DNA from: ATX-6F1 sp943369485
GTDB taxonomy: Bacteria; Cyanobacteriota; Cyanobacteriia; PCC-6307; Cyanobiaceae
DNA: 64,000 nucleotides
Reading direction: 5' to 3'
Assembly: GCA_943369485.1 (NCBI GenBank)
Contig: CALRNH020000007.1
Span: 62,001-126,000, forward strand
Under the pieces are notes generated by a model. The model searched no databases, was not told the origin of the DNA, and worked only from the letters and a program-made list of their open reading frames with translations. A program made the translations under genes and the position numbers. This document shows, piece by piece, positions 19,542 through 29,067 of the stretch. How positions within the stretch are numbered: position 1 is the stretch's first letter; the number at the start of each line of letters is the position of its first letter.

Positions 19542-19566
19542 TGTGTAGTCCCACCACGTTGTTCAG
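19542..19566 (+). repeat. Left terminal inverted repeat of the IS481 element
   Basis: It begins TGTGTAGTCCCACCACG and pairs with the reverse complement of 20563..20587 at 19 of 25 positions. The 5-base TGTGT end is perfect in both copies, as expected for transposase recognition. Confidence 0.85.
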
Positions 19567-19631
19567 CTGACAAGGGGGTGTGAGGTCGCCAGGGTCGGGG
19601 TGTCACCGCCCGTCCCAAGACCTCACACACC

Positions 19632-20570
19632 ATGCATAGCCACCCATTGGCCCGAATGACGCCCATCAGTCGGGAACGCCTGATTCGTCGGCACCTTGAT
19701 GAGGGCATACCGCTCAAGGCCCTTGCAGCGGAAGCCGGTATCAGCCTGCGCAGCGCCTACAAGTGGCTGGCCCGTTACCGAACAGGCGGCGTGGCGGCAC
19801 TGGCGGATCGACGGAGTGTGCGCCGCAGCCAGCGGCGGACACTCGATCCGCAGCAGCTGCAGCAGGCCTTGGACTTGCGGAACCAGCGCTGCACGCTCCG
19901 CCGCATCTCCAGGGCCCTCCAGGCGCCCCTCAGGGCCGTCGGACGGGTAATGAACGCCCTGGGGCTGGGACGACTGAGGAACCTGGAACACAAGGTTCCA
20001 GTGAGGCGCTATCAGTGGGAGCGCCCCGGCGACATGATCCATGTCGACACCAAACAACTGGCCAGGTTTGAGCGGGTAGGACACCGGATCACCGGTGATC
20101 GCCGTCAAGGCTCCTCCCGAGGCGCCGGCTACGAGAAGGTGCATGTCGCGATCGATGACGCCACCCGCCTGGCCTACGTCGAGGTGCTCGCAGACGAGCA
20201 GAAGGCGACGACTATTGGGTTCTTGGCCCGTGCGGTCGGTTGGTTCTCGGAGCAGGGGATCATCTGCCGGCGGATCCTCTCGGACAACGGTCCCGCCTAC
20301 CGCTCCTGTTCCTGGAGAAAAGCCTGCCGGGCCTTGGATCTCAAGCCAATCCGCACCAAGCCCTACACCCCGCGCACCAACGGCAAGGCTGAGCGTTTCA
20401 TCAAGACCATCCTGGCTGAATGGGCCTACGTGATCGCCTACCAGACATCAGAGGAACGCAACCGGTGGCTACCTCGCTATCTGGGGATCTATAACGGCCA
20501 TAGGTGCCACATGGCTCTCGGTGGCCTCACGCCTCAGCAGTCCCTCCAGAGGCTGCTGATCGCTGAATGA
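19632..20570 (+). CDS. IS481 family transposase
   Basis: The 312-residue protein has an N-terminal helix-turn-helix (about 15-75, LKALAAEAGISLRSAYKWLA) and an integrase-core catalytic domain. The DDE triad is visible as IHVDTK, LSDNGPAY and TNGKAERF. Length and motif spacing are normal for IS481 transposases, and no frameshift or stop is present, so the element may still be mobile. The stop lies inside the right terminal repeat, a usual arrangement in compact IS elements. ATG at 19659 is an alternative start. Confidence 0.93.
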   Translation: MHSHPLARMTPISRERLIRRHLDEGIPLKALAAEAGISLRSAYKWLARYRTGGVAALADRRSVRRSQRRTLDPQQLQQALDLRNQRCTLRRISRALQAPLRAVGRVMNALGLGRLRNLEHKVPVRRYQWERPGDMIHVDTKQLARFERVGHRITGDRRQGSSRGAGYEKVHVAIDDATRLAYVEVLADEQKATTIGFLARAVGWFSEQGIICRRILSDNGPAYRSCSWRKACRALDLKPIRTKPYTPRTNGKAERFIKTILAEWAYVIAYQTSEERNRWLPRYLGIYNGHRCHMALGGLTPQQSLQRLLIAE

Positions 20571-20587
20571 CCTGGTGAGAAAACACA
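20563..20587 (-). repeat. Right terminal inverted repeat of the IS481 element
   Basis: The reverse complement begins TGTGTTTTCTCACCAGG and matches the left repeat at 19 of 25 positions. The transposase stop codon falls inside it. It is followed by CCTAGG, a CTAG-containing hexamer compatible with IS481 target preference. Confidence 0.85.
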
Positions 20588-20641
20588 CCTAGGTGTCATC
20601 AACACCGCCACCCGATCTGTGGCCCGATCTGGCATGGCGCA

Positions 20642-20664
20642 ACATGTGCATAGCAAGCACATGT
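20642..20664. repeat. Perfect 8-base inverted repeat near the ABC gene 3' end
   Basis: ACATGTGC and GCACATGT flank a 7-base spacer. It could be a weak hairpin downstream of the ABC exporter gene (minus strand) or a protein-binding site. No T-run follows on either strand, so it is not a classical terminator. Confidence 0.3.
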
Positions 20665-20748
20665 CAAGTCTTCTCAGCTGCGGTGCTCAGGGACATCCGC
20701 GCCACCCTCCAATGCCACCGGGAAGGCTTGACAGTCGATTCACAGCCT

Positions 20749-22635
20749 TTACCCAACCCCAGCTCCCACCTGATTCATCCACAGCTGCTGATACAGGCTC
20801 CCCTCCCGGGCGCTTAGTTCGTTGTGGCCGCCCTGCTCCACAATCCGGCCCGCCTCCATCACCACGATCCGATCGGCCTGCATCACCGTGCCGAGGCGGT
20901 GGGCGATCACCAGCTTGGTGATGCGGCCATCGAGCGCCTCGAGCGCATCCTGCACCAACCGCTCGCTCTCGGAATCGAGGGCACTGGTGGCCTCATCGAG
21001 GATCAGCAGCTCCGGCTTGCGCAGGATCGCCCGTGCCAGGGCGATGCGCTGGCGCTGGCCGCCGCTGAGCCGGAAGCCGCGCTCCCCCACCACCGTGTCG
21101 AGACCCTCGGGGAGCTCCTCGATGAAGCCCGCCGCGTGGGCCACCGTCGCCGCCGCCTGGATCTGCTCGCGGCTGGCCCAGGGGCAGCCGAAGGCAATGT
21201 TGCCGGCCAGCGACAGATTGAACAGGAAGGTGTCCTGGCTCACCACCCCCAGTCGTTGCTGCCAGCTGCTCAGTTCCAGGGAGCGCAGATCCATCCCATC
21301 GATCAGCACCCTGCCACAGCTGGGTTCATAGAGCCCCACCAGCAGATCGGCGATCGAGCTCTTGCCCGCCCCACTCGGCCCCACCAGGGCCACGGTGGAC
21401 CCCTTGGCGATCACCAGATCGATGCCCTCAATGGCATCGGGGCCGTGTCCCCCGTAGCTAAGCCTCACCTGCTCCAGGCGGATCTCCCGCTCCAGCCCCT
21501 CAAAGGGCACGCCGCCCACGCGGGCGAAGGCCTTGCCGCCGGGGCTGAGGATCGCGTTCAGCCGCCCGATCCGGCCAGCGTTGTCCGCAAGCTGGTTGAA
21601 CATGGTCGCCAGGCTGGAGAAGCGCACATTCAGGCGCTGCAGGGCCAGCACAAAGGTGACCAGGCTCGGGAGCACCCCGGAGGTCTTCGAGCCGAACACC
21701 AACAGGCTCAGGCCCCCCATCACGGCGATCGCCGCGATCGGCAGGAAGTTGCTGAATGGGCCGATCACGTTCATCAGCCGGCTCTGGCGCCGCAGGCTGG
21801 CCTCCAGCTCGCCCATGCGCGATCGCAGGGCCTGATCGGCTGCCTGGCGCTGGCCGCTGCTGTGCAGCAGCCGCAAGCCCTGGATGTCTTCGGTGATCCG
21901 GGCCGCAATCTCAGCCTGGATGCCACTCACCCGGTGGGCCCCGGCCCGCAGCTTCGGCAGCAGGCTGCGCTGCACGGAGGCGATCAGCGCACCGAGCAGC
22001 GCAGCCGCCAACAACAGCCAGGGGGAGAGGCTCACCAGGATCGCCAGGTAGATGGCGATCAGCAGCGCCGTGATCAGGATCTGGCTGGCCGCCTCGATCT
22101 GGAAGCGGATCGCCTCCGGTCCGCTGGCCGCATAGTCGGTGAGATCCCCCACCCGGTAGGTGCTGGCGCAGGGGTAGCTGAAGCGCAGGATCTGGCTGTG
22201 GATCCGCGCCGTCACCTGGGAGCGGCAGCGGGCGGCGAAGTAGCCGATGCTCACCAGCCCCGCATAGCGCGTCAGGCTCTGGATCAGCTGCAGCAGCACC
22301 GCCAGCGCCAGCAGCCCCAGGAACAACGGAGTGGTGGGCAGTCTCGCCAGCCACTCGGGGGCCCCCGGAATCCAGGCGATCACGGGCTTGCTTGCCCAGG
22401 TGACGGCCGTGGAGGCGCGGCTGTTGGAGAGCAGCTCCACCACCAGGAAGATCACCCCGAAGGTGGCCCCCTCGCTGGCGCTCTCCAGCAGGCTGCTGAG
22501 CAGGTTCACCGCCAGCAGCTTCCACTGCTTGCGCGCCGTTTCCCGGAACAGCTGCGCCGCCGGCTGCTGGTTCAGGAACGGCGCCAGCAGTGGGCTGAGC
22601 AGCTTTCGAGGCAGACGTTTCAAAGGGAATTTCAA
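20749..22635 (-). CDS. ABC exporter, fused membrane and ATPase domains
   Basis: The 628-residue half-transporter has six hydrophobic segments in residues about 35-330. The nucleotide-binding domain contains Walker A GPSGAGKSS (near 420), signature LSGGQRQR, Walker B LLILDEATSALD and the H-loop VIAHRLGTV. Such exporters, including HepA-like ones in cyanobacteria, move lipid-linked glycans or lipids across the inner membrane. The start is TTG at 22635, and no ATG fits the frame. On its strand it lies upstream of the glycan operon, from which the IS element now separates it. A lipid or glycan flippase role is inferred. Confidence 0.88.
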   Translation of the reverse strand: MKFPLKRLPRKLLSPLLAPFLNQQPAAQLFRETARKQWKLLAVNLLSSLLESASEGATFGVIFLVVELLSNSRASTAVTWASKPVIAWIPGAPEWLARLPTTPLFLGLLALAVLLQLIQSLTRYAGLVSIGYFAARCRSQVTARIHSQILRFSYPCASTYRVGDLTDYAASGPEAIRFQIEAASQILITALLIAIYLAILVSLSPWLLLAAALLGALIASVQRSLLPKLRAGAHRVSGIQAEIAARITEDIQGLRLLHSSGQRQAADQALRSRMGELEASLRRQSRLMNVIGPFSNFLPIAAIAVMGGLSLLVFGSKTSGVLPSLVTFVLALQRLNVRFSSLATMFNQLADNAGRIGRLNAILSPGGKAFARVGGVPFEGLEREIRLEQVRLSYGGHGPDAIEGIDLVIAKGSTVALVGPSGAGKSSIADLLVGLYEPSCGRVLIDGMDLRSLELSSWQQRLGVVSQDTFLFNLSLAGNIAFGCPWASREQIQAAATVAHAAGFIEELPEGLDTVVGERGFRLSGGQRQRIALARAILRKPELLILDEATSALDSESERLVQDALEALDGRITKLVIAHRLGTVMQADRIVVMEAGRIVEQGGHNELSAREGSLYQQLWMNQVGAGVG

Positions 22636-23308
22636 TTGGCCTGGTCGCGCTCCGGCGGCTGGTGGTGCAGAGCGTCGGGATCGCTCATCGAAGTGCGCTT
22701 GCGCCCAAGGGGAAAGGAAAGGAGCCGAGCTGATCAGAGCCAGGCCAGCGAACAGGCCGCAGGGGGAGGGGGGTCACAGGAAAGGGCGAAGGCTCAGATC
22801 AGGGAAGAACCCACTCGGCCAGGCGTTGAAGCTGGTGGTCGGCCGTGGGCAACTGGGTGGCTTCCCGGCGCGCCAGGGCGAGATCGAGGCCGTCAAGGAC
22901 GGGGTCAGCCAGATGGCAGGCCAACGCCAAGGATTCTCTCAACGCCCCAGCTTTCGGATGGGCCGTGATGATCCTCAGCACCGCCGCGGCTCGATCACCA
23001 AGGTGAGCGCCATCAGAGCTCCGGGTCCCCACGGATCAGCTCCTCTGGCGAACGGGGCCACGGAATGGCGGGCCGCCAGTGCCACCAACCGATCCGGGTA
23101 GAGCGGCGTAAGGCCCCCTGCGCTGCTCATCACTACTCAACGCCCGCCAGCGCCCCAGCCGCGCCTGCCCACAGGCACACCATCTCCACCAAAGGCGCGC
23201 GGCCATGAGCAGAGCTCAAACGGCACACGAAACCGATGAAAACCTAGGTGGCACAAGGGGTCAAGCAGGTAGCCGCCGATGCATAGGCCCCCGGCCCCTT
23301 CCGTCCGC
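22636..23308. other. Mostly non-coding gap containing a PIN remnant
   Basis: Between the ABC gene and the phosphatase gene I find no intact gene. The only recognisable coding trace is the PIN C-terminal fragment described separately. A 17-codon minus-strand frame starting MSDPDALHHQ ends overlapping the TTG start of the ABC gene and could couple its translation. The stretch 23033..23308 shows nothing I can name. Confidence 0.5.
22799..22990 (-). pseudogene. C-terminal fragment of a VapC-type PIN toxin
   Basis: The frame ending at 22799 reads ALRESLALACHLADPVLDG then LDLALARREATQLPTADHQL and a short tail. This matches the last third of PIN toxins, with the D-x2-L-LALARR and (V/P)TADxQL motifs. 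The N-terminal catalytic part and any antitoxin are missing, and the upstream sequence shows no fit. It is a truncated relic of a toxin-antitoxin module, one of several in this window. Confidence 0.55.
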
Positions 23309-23761
23309 TCAGGCCGGCAGGATCCCAAGCTGGCCCGGAAGCGGGTTGGTGCCCGGATGCACCTGCGTCAGATAGTCCAGCGCCTGCAGCCGGCTGAGCC
23401 CCCGCTGCCGCATCAGCCAGGCCAGGCACACCAGCGGTGAGCGCTCCATCGAGGCCACGCAGTGCACGTACACCGGGCCCGCCTCCTGCCGCAACCGTGC
23501 CAGGGCCTCCAGGGCCTCCTCCAGCTCCTCGCTGGTGGGGTTGCGGCCGCTGCGGTGGTCAGGCAGCACCTGGCGCTCCCAGAGGAAGCGCTCCCCCAGC
23601 TCGGCCGGCATCGGGAGCTCGGGCGCGTCGCAGAGGCTGAGCACAGCCCGCACCCCTTCCTTCTCCATTCGGCCAAAGTGCTCGGGCTTGCGCGGGGCCG
23701 GCCCGAGGGCCAGCTCATCGCGCAGCACCCAGTTGATACGAAAGCTCAAGCCTGACGCCAT
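23309..23761 (-). CDS. Dual-specificity/tyrosine phosphatase-like protein
   Basis: The 150-residue protein contains the cysteine-phosphatase loop VHCVASMERSPL (C101-x5-R107). It also has an upstream aspartate in LPDHRSGR that may act as general acid. The start ATG at 23761 overlaps the stop of the Wza-like gene (TGATG), so I chose it over longer readings of the same frame that only shadow that gene. Tyrosine phosphatases in capsule loci control export and polymerisation by dephosphorylating the BY-kinase. No such kinase lies in this window. Specificity (protein, nucleotide or lipid phosphate) is open. Confidence 0.75.
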   Translation of the reverse strand: MASGLSFRINWVLRDELALGPAPRKPEHFGRMEKEGVRAVLSLCDAPELPMPAELGERFLWERQVLPDHRSGRNPTSEELEEALEALARLRQEAGPVYVHCVASMERSPLVCLAWLMRQRGLSRLQALDYLTQVHPGTNPLPGQLGILPA

Positions 23762-24891
23762 CAATTGTTGTTGTTGTAGTTGCGAGTCAGCTGCAGCAGG
23801 GTCAGCACGTTCGCGATGCCCGTCAGGGGCGTGCCCACCGCCGTGATCGCATCGCTGAGCTTGGCGTAGGAGCTGCGGGTCACCACCACCGTGTCCCGAT
23901 CGCGCAGGGGCGGATTGCGATCCGCCGATGCTGGCGCGTCCAGATCGAGCGGAAAGGCCTGGCGGGTGACGCTGCCGTTGCGGTTGATGCGCACCAGCTG
24001 CACCCGCGAGATGTTGGCCCGCCAGCTCTTGGTCCCCCCCGCTGCCAGCACCGCCTGCACCAGCGGCGTGTTCGCCGGCACCGGCACCGGCCCCGGACGC
24101 TCCACCTCCCCCACCACGTTCACCGTGATCTGCCTGGGGGCCAGGGTGGTGGCAGCCAGCTCGGAAGCCTCGATCACAGGCTCCTCCGCCCGGATCAGCT
24201 TGATCGTGTCGCCATCGAACAGGATGGGGTTCTGCACCTGGTCGCCATCCCGCACCAGGGCCAGCAGATCCACCTTGGTGCGCCGGTAGCTGGCCGTTTC
24301 CCCCGGCAGCCGGCGCCTCAGGATCACCTGGCGCAGATCGGCTTCCGACGTCACTCCACCCGCCTTCTGGATCGCATCCACCAGGGTGGGGAGGCCGCTG
24401 ATTGAGACCTTCGCCTCGGTGTTGGAACTTTCCGAGTTGGTGAGGGTGTACACCCCAGGACGCTCCACCTCCCCCACCAGCGCCACCCGCAGGGGCCGCG
24501 GCCGGCTCAGGCTGAGTTGCAGTTCGGGCCGCAGCAGCTGCCGTTTGTAAAGGGCCTGCAGCCACAGGGTTGCCTGGGAGAGGGTGAGGTCCGTGAGCCG
24601 CACACTGCCCAACAGTGGCAACGACACGGTGCCATCGCTGAGCACCTCAATGGGGCCCGAGAGGGGATCTTTGGCGTCACCGCCCAGGAACCTGAGTTGC
24701 AGGCCATCACCTGGGCCGAGGATGTAGGCGTCCTGCTGGAGAAGGGCTCCTCCGGATCGGCTGAGGGGAACGGCTTTGGCCGCTGGAGGGGCTGGAGCCG
24801 CCCAGGTGGGGGAAAGCCCAAGCAGGGCATGGGTCATCGCCATGGTTCCCCCCAGCCCGATGGCCAGGGCACGCTGCAGCACTGCTGTCAT
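23761..24891 (-). CDS. Wza-like polysaccharide export protein with SLBB domains
   Basis: From ATG at 24891 the protein has 376 residues. A signal peptide ends near SPTWAAP. The export domain begins at YILGPGDGLQLRF. Two SLBB domains follow (VALVGEVERPGVYTL and VNVVGEVERPGPVPV), then a hydrophobic C-terminus ending in a run of asparagines. Such proteins form the outer-membrane or periplasmic channel for exopolysaccharide. A TTG at 24918 would give a slightly longer reading, but the ATG precedes a better signal peptide. It is translationally coupled to the phosphatase. The ABC exporter and the glycan operon nearby are likely partners. Confidence 0.88.
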   Translation of the reverse strand: MTAVLQRALAIGLGGTMAMTHALLGLSPTWAAPAPPAAKAVPLSRSGGALLQQDAYILGPGDGLQLRFLGGDAKDPLSGPIEVLSDGTVSLPLLGSVRLTDLTLSQATLWLQALYKRQLLRPELQLSLSRPRPLRVALVGEVERPGVYTLTNSESSNTEAKVSISGLPTLVDAIQKAGGVTSEADLRQVILRRRLPGETASYRRTKVDLLALVRDGDQVQNPILFDGDTIKLIRAEEPVIEASELAATTLAPRQITVNVVGEVERPGPVPVPANTPLVQAVLAAGGTKSWRANISRVQLVRINRNGSVTRQAFPLDLDAPASADRNPPLRDRDTVVVTRSSYAKLSDAITAVGTPLTGIANVLTLLQLTRNYNNNN

Positions 24892-24941
24892 GCCCGCCAG
24901 TATGCGAGCAGGGGCCAAATCAGGCCAGGTTCACGGCGACG

Positions 24942-25229
24942 TCATCGGGCGCCTCCCCGGGCTCCGCCAGCGCCGCCTCCGCTCCCAAAGGGTGGCTGGA
25001 AACGGACGCCACCCGTTGTGGTGTTGTTTCCGGCGTTCTGGCCGTCGCCAAAGGGGGGCTGAAAACGCACGCCACCGCTGGTGGTGTTGTTTCCCGCATT
25101 CTGAGCTGTTCTGCCTGTGGAGGGGTTGTTGCTCTGGGCCGCCGCAGGAGAGATCCACAGGCCCACCAGCAGCGGAGCCCCCAAGGCGCCCGCCAGGGCC
25201 AGTTGCAATCCAGGGATTCGGGAATTCAC
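24942..25229 (-). CDS. Small secreted protein with two 21-residue repeats
   Basis: The frame starts with GTG at 25229, preceded by a GAGGG ribosome site. It encodes 95 residues: a signal peptide ending around SPAAAQS, then two near-identical 21-residue units containing NAGNNTT(S/T)GGVRFQPPFG, and a Gly/Ala/Arg tail. I do not recognise a family. Its position between a Wza-like export protein and a predicted outer-membrane protein, all on one strand, suggests a periplasmic or surface role, but this is inference. Confidence 0.6.
   Translation of the reverse strand: MNSRIPGLQLALAGALGAPLLVGLWISPAAAQSNNPSTGRTAQNAGNNTTSGGVRFQPPFGDGQNAGNNTTTGGVRFQPPFGSGGGAGGARGGAR
24985..25110 (-). repeat. Two tandem 63-base units inside the small secreted protein
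   Basis: Units at 24985..25047 and 25048..25110 are in frame (21 codons each). They differ at scattered positions, several silent, which points to a duplication kept under protein-level selection rather than a very recent copy. Confidence 0.75.
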
Positions 25230-25297
25230 GACGACGACCCCTCAACGATCTTCAATCTAAGGCCGCTTAAACCAGATGGCCCCTATCGCCCGTTCGG

Positions 25298-26410
25298 TTA
25301 AAAGAGCGCCGTACGGAAGTTGTCTCCCCAACTCACACTCAGCACCCCGACGGTGCCATAGGGTGAATTGCTGAACAAATCGACCCCCAGCAGGTTGATC
25401 GTGATCGGTAGGTTGCGGCTTGGGACAAAAGAGAGATTCAGGTTCGTTCCACGGCCGCTCACCCCGACGGAAAGCCCCACATTGCTGGTGATCTCGACCC
25501 CCAGGGCTGCGAAGTAGCCCGTGGTCGGGCCTTCAAAATCCGCGTTGAGTGGTGTGAAATTATTGCCACCAATCCCCGCACTGATCTGCAGCACCTGGTT
25601 GAAATAGGGGTTCAGTGCCCTCAAGGGGGTGGCGACCGTCACCACCCCATAGCCATTCACCGGCGGCTTGGTCTCATTGCCATAGCTATAGAGGCTCTGA
25701 ACACCGCCAGCCAACACCACCTGCAATTTGGATTGATTGATCAGAATGCGATTGGCGCTGATGTCAAAGCTGCCGTTGGCATTGAAATTGCGAACGCTGC
25801 CAATGTTCCAGTCCAGTTCAACCCCGATCAACCGGTTGGCATCACCAAAGCCGACCCCCATGTTGACCGAGCCGTCAGGCTGGCCTGCACGCAAATTGCC
25901 TGGTGTGGCCCCCGACGCACTGATGAAGTAATCGCCCCAATTGGCAACGTAGGCCGTGGGTACGCCGCCCCCCAGGTTCGGAGGGGCATAGGGCTGCTGC
26001 AGGGGAACCCCCACCAGCACCTCAGGTTGCATCGTCGCCGGTGGCTTCGTTGGGCTGGAGGACGATCCAGGGCTGGCCGGACCGTCGCTGGCCATCGGAG
26101 GACCGCTGAGTCCAGGCAACTCGGCCACCGGTTCGGTGTCGAGGATCCAGACCAGGGCTGTTGGGGAGGAAGCTGTTGGGGAAGGGGCCGTGGCGGAGGA
26201 TGTACCAGCCATTGGTGTAGCCATCAGAGCGGGCGCAGGGGTCGCCGAAGGCTCCAACTCCCACACCAACTCCTTGGCCTCTGCCGCCGTGGCCCCAAGA
26301 CCCCAACCGGCCGCAAGGCTCAGGGCCAGGGCCAACGGCAGGCGGTGCTTGGGCTGGCCCAACGGGGTGACGGCGGCGCGATCTGAGGATCGATCAATCC
26401 GCCGCACCAT
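25298..26410 (-). CDS. Predicted outer-membrane or secreted beta-rich protein
   Basis: Starting at ATG 26410 (MVRRIDRSSDRAAVTPLG) gives 370 residues with a signal peptide (LALALSLAAGWGLGATAAEA). A low-complexity Pro/Ser/Thr/Ala linker follows (about 50-140). The rest is a beta-rich domain with alternating polar and aromatic strands, such as VGFGDANRLIGVELDWNIG and VGVLSVSWGDNF, ending in a terminal phenylalanine as in many outer-membrane barrels. I cannot name a family. It is divergent from cysS, with 58 bases between starts. Confidence 0.55.
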   Translation of the reverse strand: MVRRIDRSSDRAAVTPLGQPKHRLPLALALSLAAGWGLGATAAEAKELVWELEPSATPAPALMATPMAGTSSATAPSPTASSPTALVWILDTEPVAELPGLSGPPMASDGPASPGSSSSPTKPPATMQPEVLVGVPLQQPYAPPNLGGGVPTAYVANWGDYFISASGATPGNLRAGQPDGSVNMGVGFGDANRLIGVELDWNIGSVRNFNANGSFDISANRILINQSKLQVVLAGGVQSLYSYGNETKPPVNGYGVVTVATPLRALNPYFNQVLQISAGIGGNNFTPLNADFEGPTTGYFAALGVEITSNVGLSVGVSGRGTNLNLSFVPSRNLPITINLLGVDLFSNSPYGTVGVLSVSWGDNFRTALF

Positions 26411-26468
26411 AGGTGCTGTCTTGGCTTTGGGCCAGGCCTTAGTTTGCAGCCATCGACCGACCCATGCC

Positions 26469-27932
<1,464 letters not shown>

Positions 27933-27945
27933 GGAACGGCGCCCA

Positions 27946-28224
27946 GTGGCACCCCTACGCTCAACTGGTCCAGGTAGCGATCCCTTGAGCCATCCCTTGA
28001 GCGAGACCGTGAGCTTGGGCAGCGATCCACGGGCCTGCGCCGAGGCCCTGGCCCGGGCCAGCGATCTGCTGCAGGTGGAGGGATCCCCCGCCCTGCGCTT
28101 GCAGGCCCAGCAGCAGGCGGCGCTCGAGCTCCTGCAGGCCCGTAAGTTCGGTGCCAGCGAGGGCGACCTCGAGGAGCTGCTCAGCGACGTGGTCGAGGCC
28201 AGCCTGGCGCGGCTGCTGGCCTGA
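27946..28224 (+). CDS. Small hypothetical protein downstream of cysS
   Basis: The 92-residue frame starts with GTG 13 bases after the cysS stop, so it is probably co-transcribed. It is alanine-, leucine- and glutamate-rich and predicted helical in its second half (ARASDLLQVEGSPALRLQAQ). No motif is recognised. A later GTG would remove a non-conserved-looking N-terminus. It is convergent with the next gene. Confidence 0.45.
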   Translation: MAPLRSTGPGSDPLSHPLSETVSLGSDPRACAEALARASDLLQVEGSPALRLQAQQQAALELLQARKFGASEGDLEELLSDVVEASLARLLA

Positions 28225-28248
28225 GCCGGCCGCCGTCAGGTTTCGCCT

Positions 28249-29064
28249 TCAGGCCACAGCTGAAGGGGGCGAGAACGCTGACAGCCGCAACACCCGGCCC
28301 ACCTCAATCGCCGCCAGGGCGGGCCCCAGAAGGGCCTCCAACCGCACCCGCTCGGCCGCCTCCGGGGCGAGGCGGGCCAGGGCCTGGGCCCAGCCCACCC
28401 GTTCGCCTGGGGGATGGAACGATCGGTTGGCCGGCTCGCAGGCCGAGCGCAGCCCCTGGAGCAGGTAGTGGGAGATCCAGTCGGGGCAGGGGTTCCAGAA
28501 GGAGGCCAGGTCGATGAGCAGCCCCTGGGCCCGGTGGCGGGCGATGGCCTGGAGTTCCGGCGCTTCGATCGCCTGGGTCTGGTCGAGCCAGGCAAGGGCT
28601 CCGAAACGGCAGATCTGCTCGCGGATTGGACTCAGCCAGTCGTGGGGCGGCAGCTCGAGCGCACCGCCCCGCAGGAGCCAACGGTGGGCCTGCCACAGCA
28701 GTTCGGCCCGTTCATCGGTGGCGATGGGGCGTTCCTCCCGCACGATCGCCTGGTGGATCCCCGTGATCAGATCGAGCAGCACATCCGGGGCGTCCGTTGC
28801 TCTCCCCTGCTCCAGCTGGGGCAGAAGGGCGTCCAGCCGCTGCAACGCCTCCAGCCACTCGCCGCTGTGGCCGAGGTTGCGGCAGCGGTCCAGTTCATGC
28901 TCCAGCAAACGCAGCTCCAGGGCATCGCACAGCTGATCCTGACCGGCCCGCTCCCCTCCGACGGGGACCAGGGTCAGCAGCTCCCTCCAGAGGGTGGCGC
29001 GGGCCACCGGATCGAGGGGGAGCGCCATCAAACACTCCAGGTCCAGCCACACGGCCGCGCCCAT
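28249..29064 (-). CDS. Uncharacterised protein, paralogue of the upstream gene
   Basis: The 271-residue protein is soluble and helical, with no signal peptide. It resembles its upstream neighbour (29068..29877) along most of its length: an opening of type (V/L)DLxxLxxLPL, a shared region with EQI(C/S)R(F/Y)GALAW, and a Trp-rich centre. I do not recognise a domain. The three minus-strand genes 28249-30771 are packed with 0-3 base gaps and look like one operon. The setting among TPR and glycosyltransferase genes suggests an accessory role, but nothing shows it directly. Confidence 0.6.
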   Translation of the reverse strand: MGAAVWLDLECLMALPLDPVARATLWRELLTLVPVGGERAGQDQLCDALELRLLEHELDRCRNLGHSGEWLEALQRLDALLPQLEQGRATDAPDVLLDLITGIHQAIVREERPIATDERAELLWQAHRWLLRGGALELPPHDWLSPIREQICRFGALAWLDQTQAIEAPELQAIARHRAQGLLIDLASFWNPCPDWISHYLLQGLRSACEPANRSFHPPGERVGWAQALARLAPEAAERVRLEALLGPALAAIEVGRVLRLSAFSPPSAVA

Positions 29065-29067
29065 GGC

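Larger units (their letters stand above)
19542..20587 (+). mobile_element. Complete IS481-family insertion sequence
   Basis: The element is 1046 bases with imperfect 25-base terminal inverted repeats (19 of 25 matching) and one intact transposase. The flanks are CCTAAG on the left and CCTAGG on the right, which could be a 6-base target duplication with one later change. Known IS481 elements prefer NCTAGN targets, and these flanks fit. It lies between the ABC exporter gene and the minus-strand glycan operon, within that operon's likely promoter region. Confidence 0.88.

Noticed and set aside
20824..22968. 714-codon plus-strand open frame opposite the ABC exporter
   Set aside because: Such long antisense frames are common in GC-rich genes. 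The minus-strand ABC domains are unmistakable and the plus frame lacks motifs.
28205..28260. Inverted repeat of type GCCTGA...TCAGG between two convergent genes near 28.2 kb
   Set aside because: Short stem and no T-run on either side, so it is not supported as a terminator.
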